The translations under genes and the position numbers were made by a program. Positions 35,486 to 43,332 of a stretch of DNA of 64,000 nt are shown piece after piece (position 1 is the stretch's first letter; the number at the start of each line of letters is the position of its first letter). The notes under the pieces are model-generated. The model was given only the letters and a program-made list of their open reading frames with translations, did not search any database and was not told where the DNA came from. This DNA is from Bacillus sp. SA1-12 (GTDB taxonomy: Bacteria; Bacillota; Bacilli; Bacillales; Bacillaceae): the NCBI RefSeq assembly GCF_000981385.1, contig NZ_LATZ01000129.1, positions 124,001-188,000 of the forward strand, read 5' to 3'.

Positions 35486-37882
35486 ATGGAATTAACCTAT
35501 CAAACAAGTGCAAAAACATGGAATGAGGCGCTTCCTATCGGAAATGGCCGGCTGGGAGCAATGATTTTTGGCGGGGTAGATTTGGAAAGATTGCAACTGA
35601 ATGAGGATACATTGTGGTCAGGAAGTCCAAAAGAATGGAACAATCCAGAGGCCAAACAGTATTTACCTGAAATAAGAAAATTAATAGTTGATGGAAAATA
35701 CGAAGAGGCAGATCAGCTTGCAAAGAAAACGATGGGCCCGTATACACAATCGTATTTGCCATTAGGTGATTTGCTTATAACATTTGATCACAATGGCAGA
35801 ATAAATGATTATAAGCGAAGTCTTGATCTAAAGGATGGCATCGCTCGTGTTCAATATATGATTGAAGATGTTACATACACACGAGAAATGTTTTCATCTT
35901 TTGAAGATCAAGTGATTGTGATTTACCTTAAAACAGATAAACAGGGGAAGCTCAACTTTACGGCTAAATTAACAAGCTTGCTTCATTCCAACACAGAAAA
36001 TACAAATGAAGAACTCATTCTCAAAGGAGTTTGCCCGGATAATGTAGATCCGAATTATTACCAAGAAAATGATCAGCCAATTATTTACGCGCAAGATGAA
36101 AAGGGGAACTCTATCACATTCGAAGGGCGGTTAGCTGTTAAATTAGAGGATGGTGTATTCAATCTTAATGATGAAGAGCTTCAGGTAAAGGGAGCAACAA
36201 CAGCTACCTTGTTTTTTACAGCTGCGACAAGCTTCAATGGGTATGAAAAATCACCGCGTAAAGAAGGAAAAGATCCTTCCATTGCTGTTATAGAGTACTT
36301 AAAAAATGCAAAACAACATACGTTTGAAACACTTCGAGAAAATCATATAAAGGACTACTCTTCACTTTTCAATCGCGTAGAACTTGATTTGGGTCCATCT
36401 TTGGTAAAGGGAGAGATATCGACAGACAAATGGATTGAACACTATGGAGCCAGGGATCCTAAATTAGTTGAGCTGCTTTTTCATTATGGCAGATATTTAA
36501 TGATCACAAGCTCTCGCCCTGGAACTCAGCCAGCTAATTTACAAGGCATATGGAATGATATGCTTCAACCGCCTTGGAGCAGTAACTATACACTAAATAT
36601 TAATGCACAAATGAATTATTGGCCCGTTGAAACCTGTAACTTAGCAGAATGCCATGAACCACTCCTTACTTTTATAGAGGAGCTATCCCTTAACGGGGAA
36701 AGAACAGCCGAGATAAATTATGGTTGCCGAGGCTGGACTGCCCATCATAACTCAGATATTTGGCGTCAATCTGCTCAAGTAGGCGGTTACGGTCATGGTG
36801 ATCCGGTTTGGACATTCTGGCCGATGGCAGGAGCATGGCTATCACAGCATTTATGGGAGCACTTTAACTTTAGCCGTGATAAGCAATTCTTACGTGAAAA
36901 GGCATACCCAATTATGAAAAAAGCAGCGCTATTTTGTATCGATTGGTTAATAGAGGATGAAGCTGGATACTTAGTGACAGCGCCTTCAACGTCCCCTGAA
37001 CATAAATTTGTAACCGAAAATGGAAAACTGGCAGCGATTAGTATGGCTGCTACAATGGATCTAACGCTAATATGGGATTTGTTCACAAACTGCATCGATG
37101 CAACAAAAGAGTTAAATAGTGATATAGAATTCAGAAAAGAATTAGAAGAAAAAAGATCAAAGCTTTTCCCGCTTCAGATCGGACAATATAGTCAGCTTCA
37201 AGAATGGTTTAAAGATTGGGAGGATCAAGAAATAAACCATCGTCATGTCTCACACCTTTTTGGTGTATACCCGGGCAAACAGTTTACTGATCATGAAACA
37301 CCTGAATTATTTGAGGCAGCCAAGCAGTCTCTTTTAAGAAGAGGGGATGAGGGAACGGGCTGGAGCCTTGCTTGGAAGATAGCATTATGGGCTAGATTTA
37401 AAGATGGAAATCGTGCACTAGATTTGATATCAAATTTACTTCAGCTTGTCACTGAAGATAATAAGACAAATTATCACAAAGGCGGTGTTTATCCCAACCT
37501 CTTTGACGCCCATCCGCCATTCCAAATTGATGGAAACTTTGGTTTTGTAGCAGGACTTGCTGAATTACTTCTTCAATCACATACAGACGGAATACAATTC
37601 TTGCCGGCACTGCCTGATGCATGGGCAGATGGATTTGTCAGGGGACTAAGAGCGCGCGGCGGATTCGAGGTAGATCTAGAGTGGGAGAATAGACAATTGA
37701 AAGAAGTCCAGATCCGTTCTTTAAAAGGTGAAAGGTGTATTGTTAGCATAGAAAATGCAGTTGAAGTGAAAGCTGGGGGAAGCGCGGTCGATACTGAAAA
37801 AATAGGAAATGGCTTGATCGCTTTTTCAACTAATCCAGGACAATCATATACCATTCGACCAATAAAAGCAGCAGCTGTATAG
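35486..37882 (+). CDS. GH95 alpha-L-fucosidase (copy 2)
   Basis: A 798-residue GH95 enzyme. The N-terminal hallmark is LPIGNGRLGAMIFGG with LNEDTLWSGSP. The central NINAQMNYW, candidate acid Glu505 (STSPEHKF) and Asp682 (QIDGNFG) match the catalytic region. I prefer ATG 35486, 8 nt after AAGGGGGA, over ATG 35477, which abuts it. There is no signal peptide. It is clearly diverged from copy 1 (for example HRHVSHLFGVYPG versus HRHISHLFALHPG), so different linkage or aglycone preferences are plausible. It is followed by a strong terminator. Confidence 0.92.
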   Translation: MELTYQTSAKTWNEALPIGNGRLGAMIFGGVDLERLQLNEDTLWSGSPKEWNNPEAKQYLPEIRKLIVDGKYEEADQLAKKTMGPYTQSYLPLGDLLITFDHNGRINDYKRSLDLKDGIARVQYMIEDVTYTREMFSSFEDQVIVIYLKTDKQGKLNFTAKLTSLLHSNTENTNEELILKGVCPDNVDPNYYQENDQPIIYAQDEKGNSITFEGRLAVKLEDGVFNLNDEELQVKGATTATLFFTAATSFNGYEKSPRKEGKDPSIAVIEYLKNAKQHTFETLRENHIKDYSSLFNRVELDLGPSLVKGEISTDKWIEHYGARDPKLVELLFHYGRYLMITSSRPGTQPANLQGIWNDMLQPPWSSNYTLNINAQMNYWPVETCNLAECHEPLLTFIEELSLNGERTAEINYGCRGWTAHHNSDIWRQSAQVGGYGHGDPVWTFWPMAGAWLSQHLWEHFNFSRDKQFLREKAYPIMKKAALFCIDWLIEDEAGYLVTAPSTSPEHKFVTENGKLAAISMAATMDLTLIWDLFTNCIDATKELNSDIEFRKELEEKRSKLFPLQIGQYSQLQEWFKDWEDQEINHRHVSHLFGVYPGKQFTDHETPELFEAAKQSLLRRGDEGTGWSLAWKIALWARFKDGNRALDLISNLLQLVTEDNKTNYHKGGVYPNLFDAHPPFQIDGNFGFVAGLAELLLQSHTDGIQFLPALPDAWADGFVRGLRARGGFEVDLEWENRQLKEVQIRSLKGERCIVSIENAVEVKAGGSAVDTEKIGNGLIAFSTNPGQSYTIRPIKAAAV

Positions 37883-37907
37883 GGAAATTGAAATCGGTGA
37901 TAGGGAA

Positions 37908-37946
37908 AGCAGGCTATGTGTATTCGCATAATAGCCTGCTTTTTTT
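37908..37946 (+). terminator. Intrinsic terminator of the second GH95 gene
   Basis: AGCAGGCTAT and ATAGCCTGCT pair around a 13-nt loop, followed by seven T residues. Confidence 0.93.
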
Positions 37947-37978
37947 ATAAATGGTTGGAAGTTTCTGAAGTAATAATC

Positions 37979-38020
37979 ATGAAAAGGTATAAAAACAGCA
38001 GAATCAGTTATTTTTATATC
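37979..38020 (+). promoter_or_regulatory. Operator A2 before the dehydrogenase operon
   Basis: A 42-bp element matches the one by the regulator A promoter (26312-26353) at 38 of 42 positions, beginning ATGAAAAGGTATAAAAA in both. It contains the arms TATAAAAA and TTTTTATA. Similarity continues more weakly to about 38050. It lies 83 bp before the ADH start. Confidence 0.75.
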
Positions 38021-38042
38021 TTTATAGACATGATAAAATTTT

Positions 38043-38056
38043 TGAAAGGGTTTACA
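38043..38056 (+). promoter_or_regulatory. cre-like CcpA site before the dehydrogenase operon
   Basis: TGAAAGGGTTTACA matches 13 of 14 consensus positions. It lies between operator A2 and the gene, downstream of the likely promoter. Confidence 0.68.
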
Positions 38057-38103
38057 AAAAGAGAAAGAGTATTTGTAGCATTTTTATCTAGGAGGAGAAA
38101 CAT

Positions 38104-39117
38104 ATGAAAGCAATTGTTTGCCAAAAACCGGACGACTTACAAATCATTGAAACAGAAAAGCCCATATTGAAAAACGGAGAGGCATCGGTCAATATAAAGC
38201 GGATTGGGATATGCGGCACAGATATACATGCTTATAAAGGTAACCAGCCCTTTTTTACCTATCCAAGAATTTTAGGTCATGAATTATCGGGAATAATTGA
38301 AAAAGTCGAAGAGAATGGTAAGGGATTTCAAAGTGGGGATCATGTTGCTATTATCCCATATATGCATTGCGGGAAATGTATTGCCTGCAAAACAGGAAAA
38401 ACGAATTGCTGTACAGAAATGCAGGTCATTGGGGTACATAAGGATGGGGGCATGGTTGAAACATTAACAGTACCAGTGACCCATTTAATTAAGACCGATA
38501 GAATTTCACTTGATGAAGCAGCCATGCTAGAGCCTATGTCGATCGGTGCCCATGCTGTTCGCCGTTCATCCTTAAAGGAAGGCGACAAGGTTTTAGTGAT
38601 TGGAGCCGGACCGATTGGTCTTGGAGTAATGGCATTCGCAAAATATCGCGGCGCTCATGTCATCGCAATGGATATTAATGAAGAAAGACTTGCGTTCTGT
38701 CGGAGCTGGGCTAATGTAGATGAAACAGTCAATGCAAAAAATGATCCTATCAAGCAGTTATCAGAAATGACGGATGGAGATTTACCAAGTATTGTTTTTG
38801 ATGCTACAGGGAATATACAATCCATGAATCAAGCTTTTCAATATACAGCACATGGAGGCACTTTAGTATTTGTCGGATTGGTAAAGGGCGACATTACCTT
38901 CCACGATCCGGATTTTCATAAAAAAGAGCTGACGCTATTGGCGAGCAGAAATGCGACAAAAGAGGATTTTACCAATGTTATTGGTGCGGTAAAGGATAAG
39001 AAAATTCAATTAGAAGACTTGATTACACATCGCTGCTCCTTTAATGAGATGACTGTACAGTTTGAAGAATGGCTTTTACCACAGTCAAACGTAATTAAAG
39101 CGATTATTGAAATATAA
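38104..39117 (+). CDS. Zinc-dependent alcohol/polyol dehydrogenase (MDR family)
   Basis: A 337-residue medium-chain dehydrogenase. The catalytic zinc region is RIGICGTDIHAYKG with the GHE motif following. The structural zinc lobe has four cysteines (CGKCIACKTGKTNCC), and the NAD fold has VIGAGPIGLG with an acidic MDIN after strand 2. It resembles the L-galactonate/threonine/polyol dehydrogenase group (RspB/YjjN-like). It sits ahead of a sugar lactonase and downstream of operator A2. It could oxidise L-fucose, L-galactose or a downstream acid; the SDRs of locus 3 are competing candidates, so the substrate is left open. Confidence 0.87.
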   Translation: MKAIVCQKPDDLQIIETEKPILKNGEASVNIKRIGICGTDIHAYKGNQPFFTYPRILGHELSGIIEKVEENGKGFQSGDHVAIIPYMHCGKCIACKTGKTNCCTEMQVIGVHKDGGMVETLTVPVTHLIKTDRISLDEAAMLEPMSIGAHAVRRSSLKEGDKVLVIGAGPIGLGVMAFAKYRGAHVIAMDINEERLAFCRSWANVDETVNAKNDPIKQLSEMTDGDLPSIVFDATGNIQSMNQAFQYTAHGGTLVFVGLVKGDITFHDPDFHKKELTLLASRNATKEDFTNVIGAVKDKKIQLEDLITHRCSFNEMTVQFEEWLLPQSNVIKAIIEI

Positions 39118-39129
39118 TAAAGTTGGCTA

Positions 39130-39493
39130 ATTGTAACAGTGAAAAGGTCGATAGAAGGATTCTCAAGTCCGAAACTAGGTAATAGAAACAGGGAAAGGGT
39201 TGATAGAAGGCTTCTCAAGACCAAAACTAGGTAATTGAATCAATAAAAAGGTCGATAGAAGGCTTCTCAGGTCCAAAACCAGGTAATAGAACCAGTGAAA
39301 AGGTCGAAAGAAGGCTTCTCAATTCCAATACCAGGTAATTGAATCAATAAAAAGGTCGATAGAAGGCTTCTCAGGTCCAAAACCAGCTAATAGAACCAGT
39401 GAAAAGGTCGATAAAAGGCTTCTCAGGTCCAAAACCAAGTAATAGAAAAAGTGAAACGGTCGAGAGAAAGCTCTTTTCAAAACCGGAAACTGC
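39130..39493. repeat. 52-bp tandem repeat array, about seven units
   Basis: Units beginning GGTCGATAGAAGG start at 39146, 39198, 39250, 39302, 39354, 39406 and 39458, exactly 52 bp apart; the last is degenerate. Each has a common half (GGCTTCTCAGGTCCAAAACC) and a variable half that alternates between AATAGAACCAGTGAAAA and AATTGAATCAATAAAAA. Because 52 is not a multiple of 3, the array does not encode a repeated peptide; minus-strand frames across it are spurious. It separates the ADH and lactonase genes. Confidence 0.9.
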
Positions 39494-39552
39494 TTTAAAA
39501 GAATCATAGTAAGCCTTAAGAATAAATCTTGGATGTAAGGGGGAAGTCTATT

Positions 39553-40386
39553 TTGAAAATTGATGCTCATCATCATTTTTGGGTTTATAACGAAAAGGAA
39601 TATGGCTGGATTAATGAGAACATGTCCAAGTTGAAACATGATTTTTTGCCTGAAGATCTTATGGTGCTTTTAGAAGCAATTCATTTTGACGGCACCGTTG
39701 CTGTTCAAGCAAGACAAAGCTTAGAGGAAACAAGATGGCTTTTGGAGTTAGCTGAGAATCACGATTTTATCAAAGGTGTCGTTGGCTGGGTTGATTTATG
39801 CGCACCGGATATAACCGAACAATTAAAACAATTCGCGGACAATCCTTATTTTAAAGGAGTTCGCCATATCATACATGATGAAGCAGATGATCAATTTATG
39901 CTAAGAGAGGATTTTCAAAGAGGTATTGGTAAGTTAAGTGAATTTGGTCTTACATATGATCTCTTACTCTTTCCAAAGTATCTCCCTAATGCCCTAAGGC
40001 TTGTCGAAGCATTCCCGAATCAACCCTTTGTATTAGATCATATCGGTAAACCGGATATAAAGAATAAAGAAATGTCTCCATGGCAAGAAGATATTGCCAA
40101 GCTAGCAGGCTGCCAAAACGTCTTTGTAAAAGTATCAGGGATGGTGACAGAGGCAGATTGGATGAATTGCCGAAAAGAAGATTTTAAGCCATATTTGGAT
40201 ATTGTATTTAAAGCATTTGGACCTGAAAGAATCATGATCGGATCAGATTGGCCGGTCTGCACAGTCAGTAAAGGCTATGAATCTGTCATGGAGATTGTCA
40301 TTGATTATGTAAAACAATTTGCACCCGATTCAGAACATCTCATTTTAGGAGAGAACTGTGCCAAATTTTATTCGATTAAAGAATAA
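39553..40386 (+). CDS. Amidohydrolase-family sugar lactonase (L-fuconolactonase-like)
   Basis: A 277-residue amidohydrolase_2 (TIM-barrel) enzyme. It starts KIDAHHHFW with the metal-binding His-x-His, and continues with VRHIIHDE, FVLDHIGKPD and GSDWPVC, which carries the catalytic Asp. This pattern is that of L-fucono-, L-rhamnono- and galactarolactonases (COG3618). The start is TTG 39553, 6 nt after AGGGGGAAG; the TTG at 39529 lies before that site. In the proposed pathway it opens L-fucono-lactone to L-fuconate, supplying the dehydratase of locus 3. Confidence 0.85.
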   Translation: MKIDAHHHFWVYNEKEYGWINENMSKLKHDFLPEDLMVLLEAIHFDGTVAVQARQSLEETRWLLELAENHDFIKGVVGWVDLCAPDITEQLKQFADNPYFKGVRHIIHDEADDQFMLREDFQRGIGKLSEFGLTYDLLLFPKYLPNALRLVEAFPNQPFVLDHIGKPDIKNKEMSPWQEDIAKLAGCQNVFVKVSGMVTEADWMNCRKEDFKPYLDIVFKAFGPERIMIGSDWPVCTVSKGYESVMEIVIDYVKQFAPDSEHLILGENCAKFYSIKE

Positions 40387-40484
40387 AAGAAATCATGTTG
40401 TTTAGCCAAGAAGCAGGTATTTCCCGGATAGATGTAAAATAATTAACGTAGAAAAGAAATACATCATTTAGAGGAGAAGAAAAA

Positions 40485-41108
40485 ATGAAAACGACGAAAA
40501 TTTTGCTGATTGGTGATAGCATTACAGATTGCGGAAGACGAGAAGACCATGAGGGATTGGGAAATGGATATGTCAGACTCATCCACGATTATCTGCTCAC
40601 AACCTACCCTGCTGCTAACTTCCAAATTGTCAATACAGGAATAGGCGGAAACAGAGTTACTGACTTAGCTGCAAGATGGCAGACAGATGTCATTGCCCAC
40701 CAACCTGATTATGTTTCCATTTCAATTGGAATAAACGATGTCTGGAGACAGCTTGACCGTCCTGAAATAGAGCAAGTACTTCCTGAAAAGTTCAACAACG
40801 TGTACAAAGAACTATTAACAAAGGTAAAAGAAGAAACAAATGCACAAATCCTGTTAATGGAACCAACCATTATTGATGAGGATCTTAACTCAACAGGAAA
40901 TAAACTGTTAAGGGATTATGTTGAAATTGTCCATCAACTCGCTAAACAATTTGGGTCGACAATTATTCCAACCCATCAAGCTTTTCTCGAGTATTTACAA
41001 TCTGGAAATACATCTAAACTTACGACAGACGGTGTTCATATGAATTCCGCTGGAAATATGCTGATGGCAACGACTTGGCTCCGAGCTGTTGAGCATCTCT
41101 TAAAATAA
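40485..41108 (+). CDS. SGNH/GDSL hydrolase (probable carbohydrate esterase)
   Basis: A 207-residue esterase of the SGNH fold. Block I is GDSITD (nucleophile Ser12), block II has GIGGNRV (Gly near residue 55), block III has GIND (Asn84) and block V has DGVHMN (Asp182, His185). There is no signal peptide, so it is cytoplasmic. In sugar loci such proteins often remove O-acetyl groups from oligosaccharides, which would fit an acetylated fucose-containing substrate. It is last in the operator-A2 gene group, with a GAGGAGAAG ribosome binding site. Confidence 0.87.
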   Translation: MKTTKILLIGDSITDCGRREDHEGLGNGYVRLIHDYLLTTYPAANFQIVNTGIGGNRVTDLAARWQTDVIAHQPDYVSISIGINDVWRQLDRPEIEQVLPEKFNNVYKELLTKVKEETNAQILLMEPTIIDEDLNSTGNKLLRDYVEIVHQLAKQFGSTIIPTHQAFLEYLQSGNTSKLTTDGVHMNSAGNMLMATTWLRAVEHLLK

Positions 41109-41128
41109 TAAACTTGAATCCTTGCTTG

Positions 41129-41164
41129 AAAGGCGTCAAACTCTCAATTGAGTTTGGCGCCTTT
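41129..41164 (+). terminator. Probable terminator of the esterase gene
   Basis: AAAGGCGTCAAACT and AGTTTGGCGCCTTT form a 14-bp stem with one G-T pair, but the following T-run is poor. Confidence 0.6.
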
Positions 41165-41384
41165 CGCCATTTTATCTCATTTTTAACGGACAGTAATACC
41201 CTCTGAAGATAGTATCGCTTAATTCTTCTGCAGCAATTTATCAGTAAACAGGATACACCATTCTTGAAAATCGGCAAGTAAAATTCTGTTGGTTTTTGTC
41301 AATAGAAAAATTTGGAATGATGAAAACATTTCTTAAGTATGTTCCGTCTAATCATGTGTAGTGACAACTTAGGGGGGAACAGTA

Positions 41385-42392
41385 ATGGTTAAAAAATGTT
41401 TTTTGGTTTTTCTAATGGCAGTTTTAATGTTTTTCAGTATTGGAAACATATCAACCAGCTCTGCAGCAGGAAACAAATTTATTATTATTAATAAGGCAAC
41501 CAATCAGCTTGCATATTACGAAAATAATCAACTGAAAAAAGTGTTTAAGGTAGGAACTGGAAGGAGCCAATCGTTAACACCAGAGGGGAAATTTAAGATT
41601 GTGAACAAAATTAAGAACAGACCTTATTACAAAGGGGGGATTCCAGGCGGTGACCCACGAAATCCGCTTGGAAACAGATGGCTTGGAATAAATGCCAGGG
41701 GAACATGGGGAACTACCTATGCGATTCACGGCAATAATAATCCTAATTCAATTGGCGGCTATGTGAGCAGCGGCTGTGTCCGTATGTATGATAACGAGGT
41801 GGAATGGCTGTATAATCAAGTACCGGTGGGTACACCTGTTATGATCGTCACTTCAGGTAAATCCTTTGATTCAATTGCAGTTTCTTATGGATATAAAGTT
41901 TCTAAAGGCTCAGTTCCAGCTACATCAAATGGAGCCACTCTTAAAAAAGGGGATAGAGGGCCTGCAGTTGCAGAACTGCAACGTAAGCTAACGGCATTAG
42001 GTTATAACACCAAAGGGGTCGATGGGGTATTTGGTTCAAATACAGACAAGGCTGTCCGCCAATTCCAAAAAGCAAGACATCTAGTAGCAGATGGCATAGT
42101 CGGTCCTGCAACAAGAAAAGCACTTGGAGGCACAACAGTAACTAAACCAACACCACCTTCATCATCATCTGGTTCAGCCTTATATAATAGCGGTACTCTG
42201 AAAAGAGGAAGCAAAGGTGCTGCTGTAAAAGAACTGCAACGTATTCTTACCGCCAAAGGGTTTAATACAAATGGCATGGATGGAGTATTTGGATCAAATA
42301 CAGAACGGGCAGTGCGTCAATTCCAACAGTCCCGTGGTCTAACAGCGGATGGCATAGTTGGACCTAGTACTAAAAAAGCATTAAGAAATTAA
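41385..42392 (+). CDS. Secreted L,D-transpeptidase with two peptidoglycan-binding domains
   Basis: A 335-residue cell-wall enzyme. The signal peptide ends near SSAAG (about residue 29). A YkuD catalytic domain follows (residues 32-155), with His115 (AIHGN) and Cys131 in SSGCVRM. Then come two PG_binding_1 repeats (about 195-245 and 275-333), each with the pattern LKxGxxGxAVxELQ...GxDGVFGSNT...ADGIVGP. It forms 3-3 peptide cross-links or attaches proteins to peptidoglycan. The two binding repeats are near-duplicates joined by a Ser/Thr/Pro linker. It is a stand-alone gene with its own terminator. Confidence 0.93.
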   Translation: MVKKCFLVFLMAVLMFFSIGNISTSSAAGNKFIIINKATNQLAYYENNQLKKVFKVGTGRSQSLTPEGKFKIVNKIKNRPYYKGGIPGGDPRNPLGNRWLGINARGTWGTTYAIHGNNNPNSIGGYVSSGCVRMYDNEVEWLYNQVPVGTPVMIVTSGKSFDSIAVSYGYKVSKGSVPATSNGATLKKGDRGPAVAELQRKLTALGYNTKGVDGVFGSNTDKAVRQFQKARHLVADGIVGPATRKALGGTTVTKPTPPSSSSGSALYNSGTLKRGSKGAAVKELQRILTAKGFNTNGMDGVFGSNTERAVRQFQQSRGLTADGIVGPSTKKALRN

Positions 42393-42410
42393 CGTAAGGT
42401 AATTTTCACT

Positions 42411-42449
42411 TAAAGGCTGCCCGGGAAACCCGGCAGTCTTTATTTTTTT
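42411..42449 (+). terminator. Intrinsic terminator of the L,D-transpeptidase gene
   Basis: AAAGGCTGCCCGGG and CCCGGCAGTCTTT pair tightly around a 3-nt loop, followed by a T-rich run. Confidence 0.88.
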
Positions 42450-42559
42450 ATACGGAGCTTATTAGGACTTGTTTTGCTATTCCACAGAGCGGGAATGAAA
42501 AAATAATTGAGGTGTCTAAAGTTATTGAAAAGGAAATGGATGAGCGGAGGAGGATAAAA

Positions 42560-43198
42560 ATGGAGGAACTGTCAATCAATGATACGTTAAACGGAAGCGT
42601 ACCTGATTTTTCTTTTACAACTTTATTGATCATAGACGTCTTCAATGATATGAATTTCGAAGGCGGAAGAGAATTGGCAAAAAACGCATTACCAATGGCA
42701 AAGAGATTGCGAGTGTTGAAGGAAAAATTTAAGAGGAAAGGGATTCCGGTTATTTATATCAATGACAATTATGGCAAATGGACCTCTGAACGGGCACAAA
42801 TTGTGAAGGCATCATTACGTAAGGAAAGTACAGGAAGGGAGGTTGCAGAGTTACTTATACCAGATAAAGACGATTATTTCATCATAAAGCCAAAGCATTC
42901 CGGTTTTTTTTCCACAACATTGGAGACACTGCTTGCCTCTTTAAAGGCACAGAGGTTAATTCTTACGGGGCTGCAAACTGATATTTGTGTTCTTTTTACA
43001 GCAAATGATGCCTATATGAGAAACTATCAAATTTGTATTCCTGAAGACTGTGCTGCTTCTGAAAAAATAGATGATCATACTTATGCTTTAGAAAAAATGA
43101 AAAGACTATTGAAAGCAGATACCACACCATCAACGAAATTAGACTTGGAGAATTTGATCCAGCCCTCTCCATCTGATCAGCATCTGCAAAGATATTAA
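42560..43198 (+). CDS. Isochorismatase-family cysteine hydrolase
   Basis: A 212-residue hydrolase with the cysteine-hydrolase triad: Asp in LLIIDVFND, Lys in IKPKHSGFF and Cys in TDICVLFTAND. Members hydrolyse amides (nicotinamidase, ureidoacrylate) or vinyl ethers, and the substrate here is unknown. ATG 42560 is chosen as start because CGGAGGAGG lies just before it; the longer frame from GTG 42512 has no ribosome binding site. It is located between the L,D-transpeptidase gene and gsiB without operon links. Confidence 0.87.
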   Translation: MEELSINDTLNGSVPDFSFTTLLIIDVFNDMNFEGGRELAKNALPMAKRLRVLKEKFKRKGIPVIYINDNYGKWTSERAQIVKASLRKESTGREVAELLIPDKDDYFIIKPKHSGFFSTTLETLLASLKAQRLILTGLQTDICVLFTANDAYMRNYQICIPEDCAASEKIDDHTYALEKMKRLLKADTTPSTKLDLENLIQPSPSDQHLQRY

Positions 43199-43246
43199 TT
43201 TAGTTTAGTAAGATTTGATAATTTTAAAAGATTTTAGAAAAATAGG

Positions 43247-43271
43247 TTTTAACTTGGAACAAGACGGTTAT
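43247..43271 (+). promoter_or_regulatory. SigB-like promoter of gsiB
   Basis: TTTTAA (43247-43252) and GGTTAT (43266-43271), 13 nt apart, each match the SigB consensus GTTTAA/GGGTAT at 5 of 6 positions. It fits the known SigB control of gsiB. Confidence 0.6.
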
Positions 43272-43332
43272 ATTTTCTATATGTTCGAGAGGACAAGCAT
43301 TTTAAAAAGAATTAATCAAGGAGGAATTAATA

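Noticed and set aside
39130..39493. CRISPR array
   Set aside because: Units are contiguous and similar over the full 52 bp, with no unique spacers between constant repeats and no cas genes nearby.
39006..39639. Two minus-strand frames (72 and 106 codons) across the 52-bp repeats
   Set aside because: The repeat period is not a multiple of three, so the frames wander through different unit phases. They overlap real genes and have no start signals.
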